From the NCBI GenBank assembly GCA_032164245.1, contig JAVMKO010000003.1, positions 3,916,651 through 3,980,650 on the forward strand: a stretch of 64,000 nucleotides of DNA, written 5' to 3'. Origin of the DNA: Sternotherus odoratus. Taxonomy: Eukaryota > Chordata > Testudines > Kinosternidae. Position 1 is the stretch's first letter. Every line of letters begins with the position of its first letter. The notes below the pieces were generated by a model. It did no database searches, had not been told where the DNA came from, and saw only the letters and a program-made list of their open reading frames with translations. Of this stretch, positions 43,854 to 56,772 are shown in pieces. The translations under genes were made by a program, and so were the position numbers.

Positions 43854-46800
43854 TATCACATGATTAATTCTTAATAACCCATGGGATCCTCGCAGCAATA
43901 AGGTTTAGTCATGTAAGTGTTGCAAGATGGATCCTCAGCTGCTGCATGAATTAACATACATTCCTGGATGTATCTTGTCCATCAGCAAGTGCGTAGGTAC
44001 GTCTCTCAGTCACACACGCACAGCAGAGAGACTTTCCAGACCACCATCACTTGGAAGCCATAACTTGTTTAGTAAAATCCTGCCCTGGGTTCTGTCTGTG
44101 TAATTAACTCTCGAGTGTGTAATCAAATCTCCAGGCAAAAATGAAATCTCTCTGCTGTCTAGGCAAGATGCTGCAATAATACCAAGTTCTCTTCTGCTCC
44201 TACCTCATCAAAACAACCCCCTCACCACCGCACTGGAAACCTGGGTGAAGAACTTTAGCAGTGTCCTTTTATTAGCATTGGGAGATGAAGCAGTGTAATA
44301 CCAGACTCTGAGATTCACAGGGCTTTACAGCGGAGCCAAGTATCAGTAATACTATACTGAGTACTGCACTTCCACCCAGAAAGGGTCAGAAATGTTTGCT
44401 TCCGTTCACTGGTCTAGGACCAGTACTTGGAAAAGTTTGCTGGTCCAGAAAGTATTTGTACTGGTCTGCTAAGATTTAACTCCCCTGATGTATTGTGGTA
44501 TTGAGCCACGGAGCCAAGATTTTCAAAAGCAAGAGCCTAATGTTAGACTCCTAAATCCATATTTAGGCACTTGATTAGAAGTGTCCTGCGTTTCTCAAAA
44601 GGGCGGAGCACTCTGAGTCGTCTGTTGATTTAACCGAGAGCTCTTGAAAATCAGGTTCGTTCGGTCAGCTCTTTGGGGCGGAGACCGTCTCTGTTCTGTG
44701 TTTGTACAGCCCCTAGCACAGTGGGTCCTCGTCTATGCTCAGCATTCGTAAGTGCTCCTGCAATCCAGATCATTAATAGTACTATAAACCTAAATCCAGA
44801 TTTTGGAGCCTCACTTTAGGCTTCTCTTTTTGACAATGTTGACCTTAACCCCTAATTTATGAAAATTCCATTTTTAAAAAAATCCCGTTGCTAGACCGTT
44901 AAATTTCTAAAAATCTCTTGGCTGCTCTCCAGAAGGCCCTAACCATGTTCTGTGGGGGGTGGGGGGTGGGGGGTGCAGCTCCTGTGGCAGCCTGTGCTGA
45001 ACTCTGCAGACGAAACGGCTCTGAACTCTCCCCACAGGGAGAGCGCTTGGAGATGCCCTGGAGCCCTTTAGAGCAAGCGAAGGGCATGAGAGTTTCATGA
45101 TGGCTGGTACCCTGCAGCCTCCAGCCCTCAGGAAGGCTGAGTGGCTGTGGGCTTGTCTAGGCAGAAGGTTCAGTGAGAGGTGTGAGTTAAACTGCTGCAA
45201 ATCCCAGAGTCGACAGGGCGGGTTTATCTGTGCCTGGAGTTATGTGGGAATAGCTGTTCCTGAAGAAAGCTTTGTCTTGTGCTAGTGCTGACGACCCAAG
45301 CAGTGTCTACTCCCCTGCTTTGGAGGAACCCGGTGGCCCCGGTGGAAGGAATATTAGATATAAGGGGGAAAGATAAAGTCCAAATATCTTCTCCACTTCA
45401 CCTCCCTGGAGCTAGGTGGCTCCTTTGAAGCAGGAACTGCTTCTCGCTCCTCTGGGCAGGGATTATTTCTGACTCTGTGCCTGTGTGCAGAGGGACCCTG
45501 ATCTCAGCTGGCGACTGGCCTACTAAAACAGTCAGGAGTGCCATGGATTTCACACAGGGCAAGTCTCCGGTGCAGGAGGATTCAGGAGGTGGTGTGGTTG
45601 GGGGGGGGGGGGGGGATAAGGGAAAGATCTGGTGCAAGGATTGGGACCAGGCAGTGAGGTGTGGCAGTCTTCTAGAAGGGCCTCTTGGAAGATGACGTTT
45701 CTGGGCTGAGTGTCTGTTTTGGGGTGGGGGAAGAAGGGGATGGTGGATCCTGCCTGAGCCTAGCTCTGTGGCATTTGGATACATCATGGGGAGGGCGGTT
45801 TTAGCTCTTTGGGGTGGGGTGGAGTTACCTAATTAGATCTCATGGCTATCTGCTGACTGTATTACAATCACCCACTTGTAAGGCCCAGGGAAAGCTCAGT
45901 TGTAGCTTTTTTAAAGCCTCCATTGTTCCTAAAGGCCACGGACAGGAGACAAGCACAGTCCCATGCTAGCATTCATGCGGCGCCCAGGGCAGGGCAGGCG
46001 AATGTTCATCCCTCACTCCCTGTCCACTCCCTGGGGAGGCAGGGATCCCTGCTTGCTCCCAGCCTTGAGGAAACAGGTGCGTATGAGGGACTCATTACAG
46101 GGCCTCGTTCCGATTGCACTCCTGCCTGCATGGCTCCGGAATCGCTCCTCTGAGGGCAGAGGTGTCTCGTGGTGTGTGCAGGCCGAGCGCCCGGCCTAGT
46201 CTCTCCCACCAAATACCGTATCATTCCAGTCCCACGAATTTCCTTTATCCAAAGATCCTAATTGTCCAAATTTACAGTATGTCCCCTCCCCCCATAGTTA
46301 ATTAGTGTTAGTGTTAGTTAATCACTTGCTAATAACTTCTCTATGAACCTCTTAGTGCTTATTTCAGTGAAACTGCAGGTCAGAATCGCACTTCCGGGTA
46401 TCCAAAGGCCGGGTTGTGTGAATGTTTCAGAGTCTGCCAGGCCGGTCAGGTGAACGGGAGTGTATATTGCCTCTGGATCCGTTTCAAGGTTCCAGGCCTG
46501 AACCGAGTGCCATTAGGTGCTACCCCCGGATCCCCTGATAGCAGGGTGTGGTGTGTTACATGGTGATAATGGGACTATTCTCACTCCTGTTCCACCCCCT
46601 TGGTGCCACTCGAGAGGCAATGGTAGCAGAGACATGAGGGTTGGGGAGAGGGGAATGTAGAGCTGGTTCGTACATCCCCTTCCCACAACCCCCAGAGCCA
46701 GGGACATGTGGAGCTGGGAAGAAGCGGCCAGAATATGATGCACTCCACACACCCCAGCTGATGGATGGTCCCTAAGGTCAGAACAGCCTGCCCCCCGTCT

Positions 46801-46877
46801 GGGCAGATAATCGAGGAGCCGTTCCTCCTGCTACCACTCCTGTTCTGCTGCTCCCAGCCATTAACAATCAACTTTGA
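43854..46877. other. Intronic stretch with L2-type tails and G-rich tracts, otherwise unassigned
   Basis: An L2-type tail ('tttgtacagcccctagcaca') is at about 44665-44775 and a weaker one near 45445-45510. Four-run G tracts lie at 44954-44973 and 45600-45615. No gene or clear mobile element was recognised. Confidence 0.4.
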
Positions 46878-47000
46878 GAACTTGTAGAGAGGACAGGTGA
46901 GGTCCCAGAGGACTGGCGAAGGGCAAACCTACTACCTGTCTTTAAAGAGGGGAACGAAGAGGACCCAGGGAATTACAGACTAATCAGCCTAACTTCAGTA

Positions 47001-47998
47001 CAGGAACTCCTCACTTAAAGTCGTCCCAGTTCACGTTGTTTCATCGTTACATTGCTGATCAATTAGGAAACATGCTCATTTAAAGTTGCGCAATGCTCCC
47101 TTATAACATCGTTTGGCAGCTGCCTGCTTTGTCCACTGCTTGCAGGAAGAGCAGTCCGTTGCAGCTAGCTGCTGGGGGCTTAGAAATAGGGTGGACCAGC
47201 AGCCCCCCATTAGCTCCCCACTCCCCTAAATTCCCTTTGCAGCAGCCGCCCAGCAGGCTACCAATTGCCAGCAGTTTAGCTTTCCCTTCCCCCACTGCAA
47301 TGTGCTGCTCCTGCCTTCTGCCTTGGAGCTACTCCTGAGCCTCCTGTTTGCTGGGGGGGGGGGGAGTTAATGTCAGGGTGTCCCCCTGTGCCCTGCTCCT
47401 GCACCCCACTTACCCCATCTTCCATAGAGCAGAGGGGACACACAACAGGGCTCAGGACAGAGGGAGCTGTCTGACAGCAGCCACGGTTTCAGCATGCTGA
47501 TCTACTTAACAAGGATGTGTACTTAAGAGTGGGGTCAGCGTACTTAAAGGGGCAATGCACATTTGTCTCTCACACATGGTGTGTGTCTCTGTCTCTGTCT
47601 GCCATGTTGTCTCCCTTCCCTCCATTCATGCAGCCTTGTAGAATGTGAGGCCACATTAGCAACGAGTTAACCCTTGAGGGCTCAGCCAGTTGCTCGTTCA
47701 TCATTTAGCAATAAGGCATTCGCTGGGAAATATCCCACCCTCTAACTTCACCACCTCAACCAAGCTTCACAATCGTCATCGCTGTGTACCAGTATTAAAT
47801 TGTTTGTTTAAAAGTTATACTGTGTGTGTGTGTGTGTAAGTAATAAATAGTCTTTCATCTGGTGAAAAAAAATTCCCTGGAATCTCACTCCGACCCTCCA
47901 TTTAGATTAATTCTTATGGGGAAATTGTATTAACTTAACGTTGTTTTGCTTAAAGTCACATTTTTCAGGAACATAACATTGTGATTAAATGAGGATAC
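47001..47998. mobile_element. Tc1/mariner (Tigger-like) non-autonomous element inserted in CR1
   Basis: The left end 'caggaactcctcacttaaag' directly follows a TA. The right end region 'gcttaaagtcacatttttca ... gaggatactg' is its decayed inverse. Subterminal 'cacgttgtttcatcgttac' is echoed by 'taacgttgttttgcttaaag'. The interior includes 'tgtgtgtgtgtgtgt' (about 47820) and 'ggtggtg'-poor GC stretches. It splits the CR1 RT between the NYR block and the next segment. No transposase frame. Confidence 0.75.
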
Positions 47999-48257
47999 TG
48001 GAAGAAATTATCAATCAGTTTGCAAGCACCTAGAAGATAATAGGGTTATAAGTAATAGTATGGATTTGTCAAGAACAAATCATGCCAGACCATCTGAATT
48101 TCCTTCTTTGACAGGGTTACTGGCCTCCTGGATCGGGTGTGGGGAGCTGTAAGTCTGGTGTACCTTGATTGTTGACACAGTTCCACATGGCATTCTCAGA
48201 GGCAAACTAGGGAAATGTGGTCTAGATGAAATTACTATAAGGTGAATGCAAAACTAG

Positions 48258-48467
48258 TTGAAAGACTGTACTCAAAGAGTAGTTATCAATGGTTCGCTCT
48301 CAAACTGGGAGGGTCTATCTTGTGGGGTCCCGCAGGGGTCAGCCCTGGGTCTGGTACTATTCTGTATTTTCATTAGTGACTTGAATAACAGGATGGAGAG
48401 CATGCTTATAAAATTTGTGGATGAGAGTTGCAAGGACTTTGGAGGACAGGATTTGAATTCAAAATGA
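48258..48467 (+). pseudogene. CR1 RT fragment with mutated catalytic motif
   Basis: 69 codons covering [19 protein letters not shown] and the catalytic motif region, which reads FVDE instead of FADD. Broken frames on both sides confirm a dead copy. Confidence 0.85.
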
Positions 48468-49233
48468 CCTTGAGGAATTGGAGAAGTGCTTTGAATTCAA
48501 CAAGCTGAAATTCAATAAAGACAAATGCAAAGTACTTAATTTAGGAAAGAAAAATCAAATGCACAGCTACAAACTGGGGAATACCTGGCTAGCGGGTCAT
48601 ACCGCTGCAAAGGGTCTGGACGTTATAGTGGATCACAAATGGAATATGAATCCAGAATGTGATGCAGATACGAAAAAGGCTAATGTGGTGTCATTTGTAA
48701 GACATGGAAGGTAATTGTCCCTCTGTACTAGGCACTGGGGAGGCCTCAGCTGGAATACTGTGTCCAGTTCTGGGTGCCACACTTCAGGAAATGTGGACAA
48801 TTTGGAGACAGTCCTGAGAAGAGCAACAACAATGATAAAGATTTAGAAAACTTGACCCATGCGGGAAAGTTAAAAAACTCGGCCTATTTAGTCTTGAGAA
48901 AAGAAGCCTGGGAGGTGAGGACTGATAAGAGTCTTCAACTGTGTTAGGGTTTGTTATAAAGAGGGTGAGGATCAATTATTCTCCATGGCCACTGAAAGCA
49001 GGACAAGAAGGAATGGGCTTAGTCTGCAGCAAGGGAGTTTTACATTAGATATTAGGAAAATGCTCTAACTCTCACGGGAGCGAGGCTCTGGAATAGGCTT
49101 CCAAGGGAGGCTGTGGAAACACCTGTCAGGGATGGTCCAGGTTTACTTGGCCCTGCCTCCGCACAGGGGGCTGGACCAGGTGACCTCTTGAGGTCCCTTC
49201 CAGCCCAACATTTCTGGGACTCGATGCCTCTAT

Positions 49234-51899
49234 AACCAGGCGCAGCAGGGAAGGTGGCCTGGTCTTTTGTACGTCTAAGCCCCTTTCATTAGAACGATTC
49301 ATTTGTATGGCAGGAGCAGGGCTCCACTGTGCTGCTCTAGGCTAGGCAGTGGCTGAAGGCAGTCGCTGTGTGAGCTGTTTACCAACCTTGGGGTTGGATT
49401 GGGCCTCAGTGGAGAGGCGCTAGGGAAGTGGAGGGGTCCTCTTGTCATACGCAGCCTGCCATGGGCCCGTCCAGCACTTGCCCTCTTGTGCACAGAGTTC
49501 CTCCCGCCCGCCCCGTGGCAGCAGGAGAAAGCCGCTCGCAGTGCAACTGGCCAGGTGGGAACCGTGCCTGTACCTAGAGGCCATCCAGGCCTGTGGCTGC
49601 CGCTCCCGCCCTGTTCACAAGCGCTACATTCATGGGGAGGGGGATATCTGTCAGAACAGTTTTTTGAATGGGTAAAAGAGCAGCACCGATAACTAAGGAG
49701 CACTCGGGCTAATGGCCCACTTCCCCTGCTGGAGAGAGATCTCAGCGCCCCCCGGCCCGCTGGTGCTGTGCTCTTTCTGGTTTCCCAGTTAGGCCCTGAG
49801 CCAGATTCTCCACTCTAGCCAAGATCTGTGTGACGCCCCAGGGAGTGGGGCCAGCAGGGAGCTGGTTGTGGCTCTGGGATGGGGACTGCACCACCCCTAT
49901 GTCTGCCTGGGACTCCCCCATGCCAAAAAAGAAGCAGCACCTGGGGGAGCATCTACCCTTTCACATTCAGGACATGGACTGTCCTTAATCATCACGTTCC
50001 TCGCAGCACCGTTGAAATGCAGCCAGCTCTGGAGTGCAGCGGGATGGATAAGCAGAGCGGAAGGGGACATTTTACTTCAGGATGTTAGGGTAAGTCCCGG
50101 GTGTACAGAAAGAACAGTAGGACCTTGCACCTCCACACAGTACCCTGTTTTTTTAAGAATCGGCTGGGAGGAGTGTGTAACAGCCGTCGTGAACTGCCTC
50201 TCCGGGCTGCCTTTGGCTCCAGGACTTTCGCACGTGGTGTTTTAACCCCTGAGTCAGCTCCTGCCGGATCCCCGTTTTCTGACTCTGAGGAGCCAGTGAG
50301 CTCACAGCTGCTCATGGGGACAGAGTCAACATGTTGTTCTAAGCTAACCTCTTCTGCCGAGGTGGGAAAGGGCACTTCAGCCGCGCTTCCCGTTGCCTTG
50401 GCGACGGCGCGCTGTGGTGAGCATCCTCCCTACTCTAAAGGTCTCTGCTGAGAGCTGTGGGTTTGCCTGACATCAGCCAATGGGCTGCCAAAGGGACACC
50501 ACCGAAAGCAGAGTTAGAGAGGCCTGATGGAGGGCAGGTGGTGTATTCTTAGAGGAGACCAAGACATTGTGATGCTTCCTCTACCGTTGCAGGGAGATGG
50601 CGATATGGTAATGAGCTGGCTTCGCGTTTATGTGCTACCTCTGCTGGATAGACTCAGAACTGCCCAGGTGTGTGTCATAGACCTTAACTGCTACCAGCTA
50701 GCGGAGATTCTCTGTTTGCTCAGGTGCTAGGAGGCTGTGAATTCCACCTCTCCTGTTGCAGTGGAGACTGGGGCCGGTGGCCCAGCAGCAGTCATGTAGT
50801 CCTAGGTCGTGATCTGCACCATGAATGCAGATCATAGGGAGCACGCTCAGCTCCCTACAGCCTGGAGTCCTGGCCCCGATCCTGGGAGCGTGCCATCTCG
50901 GGCAGACGTGGGTGGAGGAGTGCAGGTGCCCAGCAGGAGATGTGAGGCCACAGCGGGGTCAACTCCTTGAACAGCTTGTCCTTGACAGGCCTGGTGGGAG
51001 CAGCATGGTTTTGAAAGGGGAAAGCATAGTGAGTTGGTGCACGAGTAGGAGACACGTCTGCACACTGGGGGGGGGGGGGGGGTGCACAGATGAAAGTGGG
51101 GTAAGGATTTAAGGGGATACTTGGTTGGTGAGGGTGATTCTCACGCAACTCTTTGGCGTTTCCTGTGCTACCAATATAAACCCCGAGTAACCCCAGGGAC
51201 TCACTCCAGCTTTACTCCGGAGTGAAACCGGAGCACCTGTGGTGGTAAAGCTCTCGATGAAAGCTGTCTTGATTGTCCCAGGGCTCCTCTCATGTGCTAA
51301 TGGGTCATCATCCTATGGGCAGATCTCTCTTGGCTGGGCCATCCGCACCAGAGGGTTTTGAGCTGGGCCATCCATCTCCCAGCCCAGCCCCTCTGCAGAG
51401 CAGTGAAGCGGGTGTATTTATTTGCCCCTCTTTATTACTCTGCTTTTTGCATAGTCCCCCCTGGAATCCACCGGGCAGCTGTTTTGGGGCAGCTGTTTTT
51501 AGACAGGCAGCTTCCGGCTGAAGCCAGGAGTCCCCTTGCTGGGTGTTGATGAGCCCTGAGCTGGGGGAGGGGAAAGGATAAAGCATAGCAGGGGGTTAGA
51601 CTCCTCTAGCCGCCCACCCCGGTGCAGTGTTCCATAGCATCAGCCTTCAGCAATGGGCCGGTGCCATCCACCCCGCCGCTAGCTGGAGCGTAGTGTGAAT
51701 TCAGCTCCACAGCAGGACCAAGAGGATCTTGCCCACCCCCAGAGCGGGCCTCGGACCGCCAGCCAGGGCAGCGGGCTGCAGTAGTTCCTAGCTGTGCCCC
51801 ACTGGGTCGTTCTCGGCCTCCGGCCGCGCTAAGGCCTCCCCTGCAATTGCACCCAAGCCCCACGAGCTGGGTCTAAAGCAGACGCCTCTGGGGCCCACC
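49234..51899. other. Intronic stretch, nothing firmly recognised
   Basis: Anonymous GC-moderate sequence. A G run lies at 51067-51082, and 51165-51240 resembles the old unnamed repeat near 5500. A + strand 116-codon frame at 50101-50451 lacks recognisable domains. Confidence 0.35.
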
Positions 51900-52650
51900 C
51901 TCCGACTATGAGCTCTGATGGGCTCAGCTAGCACTACTCAGACACCCCGTGAGGCTCGCTCTGCTGGAGGGAGGTGTCTTGAAAGAGGGGAAATCGTCCC
52001 CACCCCAAGGGTGGTGATTGGCGGAAGACAGCTGGCTACAGCGCCAGATCAGCAAAGAGGAAGACAGTTGCAGACCCTGCTGCCCCTGCTGGATGGACCA
52101 AGGTTAAAGGGGGTGTTACGAAAAGGAAGGGCTGGGGCAGACCCCGACCCAGGACACTGGCGTGTCCAGATAAGCCGAACCCCCAAGGGGGGAACAAAAG
52201 ACTTGACCAACCTTTTGTCTTTTGGGTTCACCGTGATTCCCCCTTTCCCGGGGGAGGGCAAAGAACCCCTTTCGTTTGTGTGGCCAATCCCCTCGCGCAC
52301 CCCAAGCAGGGGGAAGACTCTGTCAGTCACCCAAATCAGGAGCAGCGGAAGCACCCTAAACGTGGGGGGTGGGGGCACCAGCGCCTGAACTGTGGCCCCC
52401 ACGAAATCCTGCCCTTGCGCTGCCCCTTCTCCACCAGCCCCCCCACTGCACCTCCCCAAAGACTCCACCCCCACACTGCCTCTTCCCCCCCGAAACCCTG
52501 CTCTCCACTCGCTCCTCTCCACCCCCTCCCTCTGTCACTCGCCCTTATGACTGGTAAAAAACAGGGGCCCTGGCCCAAATTGCGGTCTGGTGGGGACTCA
52601 AGAGGGTCTGCACCCATCACACCACAAGATGGGCTGGTAGCGTGACCCTT
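51900..52650. other. GC-rich unassigned segment with open frames on both strands
   Basis: Contains 'aaacgtggggggtgggggca' and C-rich sequence that resemble the interior of turtle repeats, but I could not find ends or target duplications. The 156-codon + strand and 157-codon minus-strand frames overlap and have no recognisable domain. Confidence 0.3.
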
Positions 52651-54131
52651 CTGCCACATGAGGCTGGGATCATGTCAAGGCAACACATGAGAGTGTGATG
52701 CCTTTGAACCCCACCCCTGGGTCTGATTCAGCCTCAGATCTCAAAGCCCAGCCTAATTCTGTCCGACTCAGAGGCTCCAAGCCCTCTGTTCTCGGCTAAT
52801 GATGACTGTTATTGCTTTTCAACACTTTCAGCAACAGGCGGCGATCTGAAAAAAAACCCCACAGGGGTATTTTCCTAAGCTCCACCCACAACCTAAGCTC
52901 CGCCTACTCGTGACCCCAAGGTGACATGCCGTTCACAGCAGCTGGTGCTGGTCTTTCTGTGAGCAGTCCCCTCCTTTCTTTGACTTGTGCTAATTAAGTT
53001 ATCAGTGTTGGCATTCAACTGGTCATCTTTAGGTTTCAGAGTACACACACACTTGAAATGCCATGGGGCAATTCACACCTTGATCAGTGATTGGTTCAGG
53101 GTGTCTGCAGACTCAGGCAGACATGGCTGTTTGGGGGGTCACATTTGGAAGGTTCTGAAGCACAATATGGCAGCCACCAAAAAAACCCCCCAAAACCAGT
53201 TTGCTGCTCAGCATCCAGCAACTGCTGCTCACTATCCTGAACTCCAGGATGCCCTCCAAGACAATGGGGAGTCAAACTGTAAACGAGTGCAAAGGAAGTT
53301 CTGGACAGGGACCGTCCTGGGGAATTCAGACACTGGTTCCTCTCCAGTCCAGAGGGATCGGGACTTTCTCACCATACGTGGAAAGCTTTCTCTCCCCACA
53401 CCGGTTTGTGTGCAAAACCCTCTGTTGGGCCTGTAAAACCCCCCATCACTGGGAGCGGAAAACAGTTTGTTCCTGTTGAGATTTCTCCATTCAGGTTTAA
53501 ATTCCCCCCCAGTCGCCTCTTACAGCCTGGTAGATTCACACATCCAACCCCACCGAGAAATGGTACAGACTGTTCAGCTCCGGGCAGGGAACGCCGCCTA
53601 CCTGCTTGCCTCACACAGCACTTGAAATCCTATTGCAAATGAGGGGCCCGATCCTGCAAAGGGGCAGAGCTTCCTTATTGCCCAGCCTGACCTGCTCCTG
53701 AAGCTCAGACTTGCTACGCGTTCTGCCCTGCTGCAGGTGGAGTCTGTGGGAGTGCTGCCTGTTAGATCTGGGCCACTGAAGCCAATGGGAGCTGAGGGGG
53801 CTCTTCAGTAGGCCGAGTCCTGCCTGTAGCATCCAGTCTGCCTAGCAAGGCGCAGCGCTGTGACGATTTTACTTAATACCAGGCGACTCACAGTGGGACC
53901 TCTCAGGGCAGCCCCACCGGACTGTCAGGCAACAGAACGGTCACAGCAAAGTTCTTCTGGTGGGACACCCTCACTCATCCCGCTGCCCTGGCACTGGGCA
54001 GGGCGGGTCGTATCCAGGGCTTCCCTGTGGAGTCTGCCTCAAGGGTGCTAATTGTGGGTGATGGGGACAATCGCCCTTCAGGAACTGGTCTGAGACCTAC
54101 AATGCTTGTTACACTGAAAAGCTAACAGAGC
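52651..54131. other. Intronic stretch, nothing recognised
   Basis: Anonymous sequence. Confidence 0.4.
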
Positions 54132-54488
54132 AGTGGTTCTCAACCAGGCCTGGGGGGTATGCTGGGAACTCCCAGGGGGTACATCAAATCATTTAGATAT
54201 TTGCCCAGCTTTACAACAGGCTACAGAAAAGCACTAGCGAAGTCAGTACCAACTAAAATTTCACACCGGCAATGACTTGTTTATACTGCTCTATATGCTG
54301 TACACTGAAATGTAAGTACAATATTCATATTCCAATTGATTTACTTTTTAATTGTATGGTAAAAATCAGAACATATTTTTATGGCTGATTTTGGAAGCAA
54401 GTCATTTTTAAGGGAGGTCAAATGGGGTATGTGGACAAATCACACTCCCGAAAGGAGTACAGTCATCTGGAAAGGTTGAGAGACATTG
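54132..54488. mobile_element. hAT-type MITE, 'agatatttgcc' family copy 2, decayed
   Basis: Begins 'cagtggttctcaaccaggcc' and runs through 'agatatttgcccagctttac' and 'acactgaaatgtaagtacaa' to 'ggaaaggttgagagacattg'. It matches the element at 31399-31835 but is shorter. The right end is eroded and no target duplication is visible. Confidence 0.8.
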
Positions 54489-55925
54489 AGGGACACTGAG
54501 GTAGAAGAGGTCAGATTCTCAGCTGCTTGTTGCAGCTGAAGGGGGATCCAAAGGATCTCTTTGCAGCCCCGAAACCCTCAGTCCTGAGGCTGGCTCCTGA
54601 TCAGCCTGGTCCCTGGCGTACATTAGAACAGCCTCAGGGCTGCTCTAACCTGCACCAGCTGCTAAGGCACTCGGGAGCCATTCTGGCAGCTGAGGACCCC
54701 TGTGATTAAGGGCTGCTATTCCCACACAGTGCTGGAAATTCCTTCACTGGCCTGAGGACCGCTTTGCATTAGGAGCCTAGCACAGAGCTGCCCTAGCGTA
54801 CCTCAAAATCAGAATCATTCAGTCACCATTGATCCGACCTGGCTTTGAACCAGTGGTTTGGGGGTGAAAGTCCTGGTAGCCCGTTGCCAGAGCCCACCTG
54901 CCTTGATTCAGCTTCCAGGACGAAACAGGGATAGAGAGACAATCTATATCTTGTGCTGGCCCAGCGGCATTGGCCTTGCATAACAAGTCTTGGATTTCTT
55001 CTTCCCAGGTACCACTGCTCCAAGCCTGCATCCCAGCTCTGTGATTCTACCTAGCCAGGTGTGCTGTTGGATAGCAGAAGGAAGGCTCCCTCTGAATTCT
55101 TCTGGGAGAAGGAGGGATGTTTGTTTCCCCTGTTTGGGTGTTTGCTGTTGCACGACATAGGAAGCCAGCAGGGGCAACTGGCAGCGGAGAAGTTTGTCAT
55201 TTGCTGTCATGGAAACAGGTTGCCATAGTGACACAATTTGACATACAAGGCAAATTACAGGAAGCCAAAGGAAATGAACGGAGGGGGTTTGAAATGCACC
55301 AGGCGCTGCTCCTGTTAGTGCAGAGCGAAAAAACCCATCTGTCCCTGCCAGATTGCACTCCCTTGCCGACAGCCCTGCCCCAAAGAGGGAGCGTGCCAGA
55401 GAATTGCAGATTGCTCCGAGCGCCTTTACAGCGCCAGTGGCATTTTGAGGATGTTGTGGCTCTTTTAGTGGGCCAGAAAGTTGGTGATAATCCAGGAGAC
55501 TGATTAAAAAAAGAACAAACCCCAAACCCTCCTCTCTCCTCTGTCCATCTAGCCTCAGATGCCCATAATCACAGCCCCATTTCCAGACCTTTCCAAGCCA
55601 ATCATTCTGCACCTGCATGTGCGCCCCAGGGTTTTTGGTCTCCTGCTTCCTGGTCACACCCTGCCTCTGGCCCGAAGCCCGAGTAGATGAGCTTGGTGCT
55701 GAATGACATGGACTGGGAGGCAGGGAGACACAATCCTGTTGACTGCAGGAGCACAAGCAACCTCTACACCTCCCCTTTCCTGGGAGATTTGGTTCATAGT
55801 TGTAGATTCCCTGGCTATGCCCCTTCCGCACCCCAGAATGTCATTGTAAATGGGGAATCATCACGCGGGTTTGAGTGTGGTCCAGCAGGGATTGGGTCTT
55901 GGCCGCAAGATATTGAACGTTTTTA
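54489..55925. other. Intronic stretch, unassigned
   Basis: No repeat or gene recognised. A 295-codon minus-strand open frame at 54944-55831 is reported as a finding. Confidence 0.35.
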
Positions 55926-56772
55926 TTAGAGGTGGAAGAAAACAAAATCATCACCGATCAAGTTTGCAGATGACACAAAGATTAGGAGACTGGTAAATAA
56001 TGAAGAGGACAGGGTGCTGACACAAGGAGATCTGGATTGCTATGTAACCCGGACACCAGCAGACAATATGCCTTTTAATACAGAGAGATGTAAAGTCATG
56101 CCTCTGGGAACACAGATTGTAGGTCAGACTTATACTATCCCGGGAAGCAGTGACTCTGAGAAAGATGTGGGGATGGTGGCAGATAATCAGCTGAACATGC
56201 ATTCCCAGTGTGACACCATGGCCAAAAGTGCTAATGCGATCTTTAGATTCATAAATGGGAATCTCAACTAGAAGTAGAGAGGTTGTATTACCTCTGAATT
56301 TGGCACTAGTGCGACTGGTACTGGAATACTACGTTCAATTCTCTTTAAAAAGCTGGGGATTTAAAATTTACAAAACAACACCATTTGCAATGACTATGTG
56401 AGGAAATATTACATTACTGTGGGTAATTTGATTACTCAAAGCGCTAACTTATTTCTAACCGTTCACCGGTAATGGAATACTATGTCCAGTTCTGGGGTCC
56501 ATAGTTCAAGAAGGGTGTTGATAAGTTGGAGAGGGTTCAGAGAAGAGCTACGTGAATGAGTAAAGGATTGGAAAACATGTCTCAGTGATAGACCCAAGGA
56601 GCTCAATCGATTTAGCTTAACAGAGAGAAGGTTAGGGAGTAACTTGATCCCCATCTATAAGTACCCACAGAGAGAACAAATATATGATAATAAAGGGCTC
56701 TTCAGTATAGCAGACAAAGGTATAAGAATATCCAATAGCTGGAAGTTGAAGCTAGACAAATTCAGACTAGAA

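Larger units (their letters stand above)
46878..49233 (+). mobile_element. CR1 LINE 3' portion, sense, split by a Tigger-like element
   Basis: Left part 46878-47000 has 'gtcccagaggactggcgaag' and 'gggaattacagactaatcag' (the NYR-LIS RT block). The right part from about 48000 runs through the RT core to the 3' end 'cttgaggtcccttccagccc'. The + strand frames 48258-48467 (RVVINGSLSNW, SCGVPQGSALGLVLF, FVDE) and 48478-48714 (FNKDKCKVLNLGKKN) carry RT blocks, but the catalytic FADD is mutated to FVDE and frames are broken. It is a different CR1 subfamily from the antisense copies. Confidence 0.9.

Noticed and set aside
51918..52388. 156-codon + strand frame as a possible gene
   Set aside because: An overlapping minus-strand frame of equal length and GC-rich composition make chance openness likely, and no domain is visible.
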